DNA of 36,179 nucleotides from Chara braunii. Lineage: Eukaryota; Streptophyta; Charophyceae; Charales; Characeae. The DNA is taken from positions 392,773 to 428,951 of the forward strand of contig BFEA01000541.1 of the NCBI GenBank assembly GCA_003427395.1. The letters run 5' to 3'. This document shows, one piece after another, positions 30,331 to 36,179 of this stretch; positions within the stretch are counted from its first letter, which is position 1, and each line of letters begins with the position of its first letter. A program made the position numbers and the translations under genes. The notes beneath the pieces are model-generated. The model had not been told where the DNA came from and did no database searches. It worked only from the letters and a program-made list of their open reading frames with translations.

Positions 30331-31105
30331 CGGTTTCTAGGATGAGGTAGTTACGCCATAGAGCATGAGATTTCCGATTGAATCTGGTTTGGTTCAACAA
30401 GAACAAAGTCACATTTAGCATGACTTTGAATATATCTTGTTCTTAATGTGGGTTGACGGTAGTTAATGTAATGTTATTTGACTGGATGAAATGCATGTAT
30501 CCGGGACCAAAGATTACGTAAGTACCCGTAGTGGTTAGTGACGGTCTATTGCCTTTGCGACACTATCATCCTCGTTGTGCAGGCATCTGATATGCTGCTT
30601 AGCATCTCATGGCACACGACGGTTGCCCTCATATGGATTCTGATAGTTAAAAAATGGTCCTAATAACTGCTCATACTAAACCTGAAACAATTATGATGCG
30701 CTTGGCAATGCTAGTGCGGATACCGCCTATCACATCTTTCATCTGTGAGGTTCAACGGATCAACATGATTCCTCAGGCTATGGTTGACCCAAACATCGTG
30801 AGAAAGGTTAATCGAAGCGGAGCTGTCGAATTCTAAAGTACCTTGACGATATTTCATATGAGTGCAAGATTTGTTAAACTAACAAAATGTCACTCGATGT
30901 TAGATAAACACTGATTGAAAAATGGTTGAAATAGAACAAGTGAGCCCCATAAACTGTCAATTGATAGCTACGATTTTTTTCGTAAAGACCAATAACTCTT
31001 TAATTGGTAGTTCCCTAAAAGAAGGCTACACACCGCCGGGGGAGGAGACATCGACATTTAGTTACTGGTTTATATTCCTAACAAATATTGTTACTTTCTT
31101 GTTAA
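30331..31105. other. No gene recognised
   Basis: AT-leaning DNA. A direct or inverted pair of AACAAGAACAAAG and TATCTTGTTCTTAATG near 30396-30445 suggests a small hairpin. Plus-strand frames at 30654-30836 and 30922-31179 are short and motif-free. Confidence 0.4.
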
Positions 31106-31109
31106 TGTT

Positions 31110-31321
31110 GTCGCGCGCGACAGTCCCGCACCCATACGTAAAGCATTTTAGTGTCGGACATCAGGGTCGTATCACGTAGGAGTTTTTAAACCGCTTTAGC
31201 AGAATACCACATCGATCGTGCGCGCCAGCTATACCTCTCGTGGCTCCCTACGACAGGATAGAGACCCCGCGAGGTCTAACTCACCTCTACCTGAGGGGTT
31301 GTCATCATCCTCAAGTACATG
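31110..31321 (+). repeat. Repeat family Y, copy 3, left block
   Basis: It contains TATCACGTAGGAGTTT and then a stem equivalent to the one in copy 2: ACCTGAGGG at 31289-31297 with TCCTCAAGT at 31308-31316 and the same GTTGTCAYCA loop. It aligns with 24840-25052 and ends where the Z element begins. Confidence 0.6.
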
Positions 31322-31829
31322 TTGTCGGTGCAGAAACCCTGACAAAGGTATCTTCTCGGTATTTTTAAATGTTGGACGATGTCAAACTTAGTAAAGGGTT
31401 ATCTGGGCTTCATAACTTAATGAGATGGGTTATCTGCAATAATTTTATTCAAACTCGACCTATGACCGAAAAACTAAAACTTATTAAATCTAAGACTTGA
31501 CACCTACGGTATCTGGAATTGGCAGCAAGAATTGGAGGCGTGACTGGTTTTCTTCTCATGTTTGGTAAAGCCACACAAATGTATGGTCGTGGGAAAAAAA
31601 TAAATTTGGACCCATCCTAACTAAAATAAGGATGCACGGGTGTTAAGCTACTCGATTCAGAGCCTAAAAGGGCTAATTAAGACCTCCGCACATAAAAGCA
31701 TGACCCCCCTTTAAGCCACGTCTGACCTTGGTATTTCAGTGAAGTCGGGCGTAGGCCGACGACACGATAGCCAAGGAAGGGCACCTAGCCAAAGGGCACC
31801 CTGCACTTTGCAGCCGATGCGCTCGACAA
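31322..31829 (-). mobile_element. Repeat family Z, 508-bp copy inserted in Y
   Basis: The ends are TTGTCGGTGCAGAAACC at the left and, read inward from the right, TTGTCGAGCGCATCGGC, sharing TTGTCG and GCA. The left 150 bp is the reverse complement of 11790-11942. The uninterrupted Y copy at 25 kb passes straight from CCTTAGGG to CGTATCCCT, and here those flanks lie on either side of the element, which defines the insertion. A clean target duplication is not evident (ACATG on the left, CGTAT on the right). No protein frame was found. Confidence 0.6.
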
Positions 31830-31990
31830 CGTATCCCTGCTGAATTACTGACTCACGTGCCAAGACTTTTACTTGCAATTGCAAAGGTAAGTCAACCGAC
31901 GACATTTGCTCGATTGTCGTAGCATAGGCATACGTGCAGTTGAACGCTTAAGACTGACCCGTATACCGTTGGGGATCAGGACGCTGATCT
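31830..31990 (+). repeat. Repeat family Y, copy 3, right block
   Basis: CGTATCCCTGCTGAATTACT, CTCACGTGCC, ACTTTTACTTGCAATTGCAA, AGGTAAGTCAACCGA and CATTTGCTCG align with 25051-25135. The 12-nt palindrome is TTGCAATTGCAA at 31873-31884. A distal hairpin, GGGGATCA with TGATCTCC, lies near 31970-31993. Confidence 0.65.
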
Positions 31991-31994
31991 CCCG

Positions 31995-33290
31995 GACCAA
32001 CTTACAAATTTGGTTGACTCGACTACAAACTTTCACGCATATTACTCTTTGCCTAGAAATAGTTTTTATAGGTATGACTCATAATCTATCCATTTTCTGG
32101 AGCACGATCCCCTTAATAATAGAATCGTTAGCGAGTCGCGAAAAAGGTATTATATACCCATTCTACCTAGTCAATAAGTTTATTTAGCATATCTCTTTAT
32201 GAAAACTCTTTGCCATATCACACATATATATGAAATGAAATAAGACAAAATAGTTAGGCAAAGAGATGTCATGTGCAATTAACACATTTACATAAACAGT
32301 CTGAATTCATCAGGAAAAACATAGGTTATTCATCTTTCAAACATGTATAGATGAAACGAACATGAAATGGATAAGGTTTGTCGCCTTAGCAATAATCCTA
32401 ATTTGCTTGGCATCAGGGAAAAACACAAGGCTGTATACTCAAACCAAATGCATAAAATCTCGTGTTGATGAAACATCTAGATCAAGGCCTAAAATAACGT
32501 AGGTTTCTCAATGGGTTGCAGTGAATAGCGTGGCTGGTCGTTTTACTGACCTGCAAACAAAACCAAATGCATTACACAATTCTAACAAAGTCAATCATTT
32601 ATTCACCTTCACCCATATTACACTTACACTTCCAACCTTTCAGCTAGATATCCCCTCTTTCGACTTCGTCATTTAGCCTCATCTGACTTTAGTCGTACAA
32701 GTACCTTTTTTGAACAAACACAAACCCTTTAGACGAAAATCAGAAATGTTTTTCAGTGCAAAGGTCGATGGAAAGTGTAGGTGTCGAGGGTGAGTGAGGG
32801 TTGACTTGGCGAACCAACTTGTTACCGTAAGGCAACAACATGTGTTCTTGTATAGACTCATAATGGGTCTTTTTAAAAGTTAAGGTGACTTGCAATCACA
32901 CACAGGTCAATACGGTCTTAACACGTTTTTGCTATCGATATTACCCCATCTGAAGTTTTATACAGTGAACTTCATTTTAGTTGGGAATAATACTACATTG
33001 GCATAACTCCCTAAGGTACCCTCTCTAATTTTTTATCAGACCAATCTCTAGAGATAGTCGTATAAAGGAAGAAAAATATAAAGCTAACATCGCCAATACT
33101 TTCCCCTTCATCATATGATTCACTATTTCATACATGAACAAAAAAAACATCATCAATCTCATCGGGAATAGAATCGTAAGATAAACATTAATCAAGAGGT
33201 TAAGATAGCAGAACATGTCACACGGAGGCACATTCCTTCTACCCCCACCTCAGTAGACCCAGAAAATAGATTTTGTCAATATGTTAGTCT
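31995..33290. other. No gene recognised
   Basis: About 1.3 kb of AT-rich DNA. No repeats, exons or RNA genes are visible. The frames are short shadows. Confidence 0.4.
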
Positions 33291-33294
33291 TTTG

Positions 33295-33690
33295 TGGGGT
33301 CTTCATAAGAGTTGTCATAGTAGGGTAGGTCACAAGGGATCCTCACCCCTACCATTTTTTCTTCTTTCAATGACAGGTAAGTGATAAGGCGAACCACACG
33401 GGTTTCGCCCCGCTTATTACCACCCTTCATTTGAGCGTCATCATTTGGAAATAGGGAAGTCCAACGAGATCTACTCCTACCATCTCTTTTTGCCATGATT
33501 TGTCGGCGATAAGGCAGGCCTCACGGGCCCTTGCTCCCATCACCATCCCTTGTTTTTCGTTGGTAAGAGGCAAAATCTCACGGGGTCTCGCTCCTTCAAT
33601 TTTTACATTTTCTTACTTAAAGCAGATTGAAGTAATAAGGCAAGTCTCGCGGGACCTCACTCCTCTTATTACCCCTGTTAGTTTACTTTT
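33295..33690. repeat. Degenerate tandem repeat, about 60-85-bp unit
   Basis: Five or six diverged copies share a theme of GTAAGTGATAAGGCRARYC, TCACGGG, CTCGCTCC and TTATTACCACCC followed by T-rich sequence. Copies centre near 33330, 33390, 33450, 33515, 33575 and 33640. The middle of each unit (TCTCRCGGGRCCTCRCTCC) is the best-kept part. This is an old minisatellite with no coding signal. Confidence 0.6.
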
Positions 33691-33778
33691 TTGGAAGATG
33701 CCATGTGTCTTTTATCAATCTAATCTCACATTGAATTTCGGTCAACTCACGACTATAATCGGTGATAAAAAAAACAAA

Positions 33779-33780
33779 AA

Positions 33781-33811
<31 letters not shown>

Positions 33812-33830
33812 ATCAAATAAATAAATCAAA
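33779..33830. repeat. (AAAT)n microsatellite
   Basis: Tetranucleotide AATA repeats with two ATC interruptions near the right end. Confidence 0.95.
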
Positions 33831-34011
33831 TATGAAAGACATATATGCAACGAATATGAGTGCGAACGATATAATGAAAGCCAAGTTGCGAAATCACATA
33901 GATGTCCAAGTAGTCACGTACACCGAGATTTCATCCAAATAAGAGCAATACAATAAGTTATTGAACCAATGTTCAAATCCTCCGGCCACACCAACACAAT
34001 ATTCATTGTAG

Positions 34012-34081
<70 letters not shown>
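34012..34081. repeat. (CT)n microsatellite
   Basis: About 35 uninterrupted CT units followed by a GT-rich stretch (TGTGTGTCCCTGTGTG). Confidence 0.97.
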
Positions 34082-34084
<3 letters not shown>

Positions 34085-34139
34085 GCGTCTCTTTGTGTGT
34101 GTCCCTGTGTGTTAGTGTGTCTCTGTGTGTCTCTGTGTT

Positions 34140-34560
34140 TCATTTTGTATCTGTACCGTAGGAGTCGCAGTTGTAGCATCAGTCGTGGCTACTACAGTGC
34201 CGAAACGTAAAGTTTGCAGTCTTCCGGAAGACCTAGAAGTGACCTTTTGTGAGTCCAAGAAGGCAGTCCATAGGCAAGTGGGCAAGTGGTCAGTCCTACC
34301 TAAGTCCAGTCAGCAGTACCCGGTCCCAAGGTTGCACCTTGTCCAGTCAGCAAGTACCATGTGGGGCAGTGTGCACCATTGGCCCAGGGTCGAAAGGCAG
34401 ACCTTTGATAATCCGAAGTATAAATAAAGAGACAGAGTCAAGTCATACATTCACTTTGCCTGTGAGTTGTGCTGAAGCGTTGTCGGAGCGTCTTGTGTAT
34501 GAAGGTCCGCAGGTGCCCAAAGAGGAGGTGGCTAAGAGGAGGAAGACGCGACCATAACCG
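34140..34560 (+). promoter_or_regulatory. Possible LTR- or promoter-like segment with TATA box
   Basis: TATAAATA at 34419-34426 sits in a segment of moderate GC between microsatellites. Upstream are a 14-bp palindrome (GTCTTCCGGAAGAC at 34219-34232), a CAAGGT/ACCTTG hairpin near 34326 and two copies of CCAGTCAGCA followed by GTACC at about 34303 and 34341. The short frames (100 and 102 codons) end just after it with no domain. It could be a solo LTR or chance; I find no TG...CA ends or target duplication. Confidence 0.25.
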
Positions 34561-34611
34561 CTTGTGTTAGTGATAAGAAGTATGCGGCATCCATAGCTGC
34601 CAGTTAGTACA

Positions 34612-34802
34612 GTTAGTGTGTGTGTGTTTGTGTCACTGTGTGTCTCTGTGCCTATGTGTGTGTTTGAATCTGTGTGTCTTTGTCTGTCTGTCTGTCTGTC
34701 TCTGTTTGTTTGTGTGTCTGTCTGTCTCTGTCTGCTTGTTTGTCTGTTTGTGTGTCTGTCTATGTCTTTTAGTCCGACTGTCTGTCTTTGTCACTTACTT
34801 TT

Positions 34803-34879
<77 letters not shown>
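34612..34879. repeat. (GT)/(TCTG)/(CT) compound microsatellite
   Basis: A GT- and TCTG-rich stretch (34612-34800) is joined to a pure (CT)n array of about 36 units (34807-34879). The two 120-codon frames through it consist almost entirely of C, V, L and S and are artefacts of the repeats. Confidence 0.95.
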
Positions 34880-34881
<2 letters not shown>

Positions 34882-35222
34882 CCACACCTTTTCTTCTTCT
34901 TCTTCTACCTCGTCGCCGATGTCGCCTGTCAATCAAAGCCTGTTGCAGGGGAAACCCCTGAGACAGAGGACCATAGCTTTTCATAACCCATAATCTAAAC
35001 GCAGTGGAACCGCAACGCGTCACTATGTGCAGTATATCGAGACCATAACATGCAGGATGCGACAGACACCACGCCATCAGAGGATGCATCACATATCCCA
35101 CAAGTCTCCACCCTCACATATGGTAAGCAGCGGGTGCAAGGGCGAAGTGACGCATGGGGCAAATGTTTCCTCGTAGTTAAGAGAAAAAAACAAATCGCTA
35201 AAATACTAGTAATAATAATAAT
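34880..35222. other. No gene recognised
   Basis: Moderate-GC sequence between microsatellite and repeat cluster. The only feature seen is CTAGTAATAATAATAATGAC just before the Helitron-like end. Confidence 0.4.
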
Positions 35223-35223
35223 G

Positions 35224-35292
35224 ACTAGCTTAACGCCCGCGGTGTGGGCGGTGCGGGCAATGCCCGCACGTAAAAGGGCAGAGAGGCTAGTC
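35224..35292 (-). mobile_element. Helitron-like 3' end
   Basis: Read on the minus strand, a GC stem GTGCGGGC/GCCCGCAC (loop ATT; plus-strand 35251-35269) or the overlapping GCCCGC/GCGGGC is followed by GTTAAG and then CTAG before T. A GC-rich hairpin a few bases before CTRR, inserted ahead of T, is the typical Helitron terminus. GACTAGC at 35223-35229 and GCTAGTC at 35286-35292 also form a 7-bp inverted pair bracketing the segment. No Rep/helicase frame is present, so any element would be non-autonomous. Confidence 0.45.
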
Positions 35293-35339
35293 AATCATGA
35301 ACATTGTGTCAAGATCTTGACTCACCAACCACCAAACCC

Positions 35340-35986
35340 GCACCGGGCCGCTAAGAAGTGCGCATGAATGTTTTGATTTTTATATATACTAAGGAATATA
35401 TGTATATTTTTTTTTAATTCAAGTACCGCAACCCCCCCCCCCACTTCGGGCTTGGTTCCACATCATGTTGCACCACATGCAAAACCCAAAATGTGGCAGC
35501 TAAGAAGTGCGCATGAACAATTTTTTTTCTTCTAAATAGTAGCCGAGAACACATTTATATATTTTTATAGCAGGGTAGGCGGGGGGCTTCTTGTTGCACT
35601 TGGATCCATATCTTGCTTCACCACCCACCAAGCCCGCTACAGGCCGCTAAGAAGTGCACATGAATGTTTTGATTTTCATATATACTAAGGAATATATGTA
35701 TTTTTTTTTTAAATTCAAGTTGCGGGGGGCCCGCTAAGAAGTGCACATGAATGTTTTGATTTTCATATATACTAAGGAATATATGTATTTTTTTTTTTTT
35801 AATTCAAGTTGCGGGAGTCCCCCCCGCACCCCCCCCCCCACTTCATGCTGCACCACACGCAAAACCCAAAATGCGGCAGCTAAGAAGTGCGCATGAACAA
35901 TTTTTTTTTCTAAACAATAGTGGAGATTTTTTTTTTTTTTTTTTTTTACAGCAGGGTAGGCGGGGGGTGAAGCAAGATATGGATCC
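35340..35986. repeat. Tandem and inverted repeat block, possible Helitron interior
   Basis: GCTAAGAAGTGCRCATGAAT, GTTTTGATTTT, CATATATACTAAGGAATATA then poly-T and AATTCAAGTTGCGGG starts at 35349, 35645 and 35732. A second unit, CACGCAAAACCCAAAATGCG, GCAGCTAAGAAGTGCGCATG, AACAATTTTTTT and GCAGGGTAGGCGGGGGG, occurs at about 35460-35590 and 35840-35966. A 21-base inverted pair links 35602-35622 with 35966-35986. C-runs of 11 or more lie near 35435 and 35830. Confidence 0.75.
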
Positions 35987-36141
35987 TGTAGTGTGTCTGT
36001 GTGTGTGTCTGTAGGTGTGTCTATGTGTTTGTGTATGTGTGTGTGTGCACCCGTGTGTGTGTGTGTGTGTGTGTGTGTGCATGTGTGTGTGTGTATGTGT
36101 GTGTGTATATGTGTGTGTCTGTCTGTCTGTGTGTCTGTGTA

Positions 36142-36179
<38 letters not shown>
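35987..36179. repeat. (GT)n-rich microsatellite to window end
   Basis: TG dinucleotide repeats with TCTG and TATG interruptions continue to the last base, so the true right boundary lies outside the window. The minus-strand frame of H and T residues is an artefact. Confidence 0.95.

Noticed and set aside
34612-34993. Two overlapping plus-strand frames of 122-125 codons
   Set aside because: They translate GT, TCTG and CT microsatellites into C, V, L and S runs. No start context or domain.
35843-36082. Histidine/threonine-rich minus-strand frame
   Set aside because: It is a translated GT microsatellite plus poly-A.

Overview
This window looks like intergenic DNA from a large, repeat-rich eukaryotic nuclear genome. 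It has long CT, GT and AAAT microsatellites, homopolymer runs, assembly gaps, tRNA-derived SINE signals, hAT- and Helitron-like termini, nested repeats and no intact gene. No open frame exceeds 253 codons and none encodes a recognisable complete protein. A plant or streptophyte-alga source fits best. A decayed SANT/Myb-like reading frame near 3 kb reminds me of the Chara type, but I hold that identification with low confidence.

Layout. 1-3.3 kb is a higher-complexity stretch: an exact 90-bp duplication around ambiguous bases, one doubtful minus-strand ORF, a possible coiled-coil relic and a SANT-like pseudogene. 3.4-5.0 kb is a degenerate minisatellite whose 69- and 81-bp units are multiples of three and whose orientation flips internally. 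6.6-6.9 kb holds a head-to-tail dimer of a tRNA-derived SINE on the minus strand. 7-15 kb is AT-rich with tandem duplications and a first copy of two repeat families that I call Y and Z. 15.4-17.0 kb is a cluster of hAT-like MITE ends with a perfect 8-bp target-site duplication and a 116-base gap. 18.1-19.2 kb is a 536-bp tandem duplication. 19.75-20.4 kb is an inverted repeat whose arms carry the same short reading frame. 24.8-25.2 kb is a fuller Y copy. 26.6-27.4 kb has two degenerate tandem repeats. 27.8-29.1 kb is a dense chain of near-perfect hairpins with tRNA-like B-boxes. 29.75-30.33 kb is a Z copy split by a 421-bp fold-back element inserted in the loop of a Z hairpin. 31.1-32.0 kb is a Y copy split by a 508-bp Z element. 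33.3-36.2 kb is tandem repeats, microsatellites and a Helitron-like 3' end.

The most unusual theme is secondary structure. Two divergent Y copies keep the same stems through compensatory changes, in one 9-pair hairpin and one 12-nt palindrome. About 1.3 kb at 27.85-29.12 kb carries more than a dozen stems of 7-13 bp with short loops. Either these elements are selected for folded RNA or DNA, or local template switching is perfecting quasi-palindromes. The genes do not work together in any pathway. The window is best read as a fossil bed of small non-autonomous elements.
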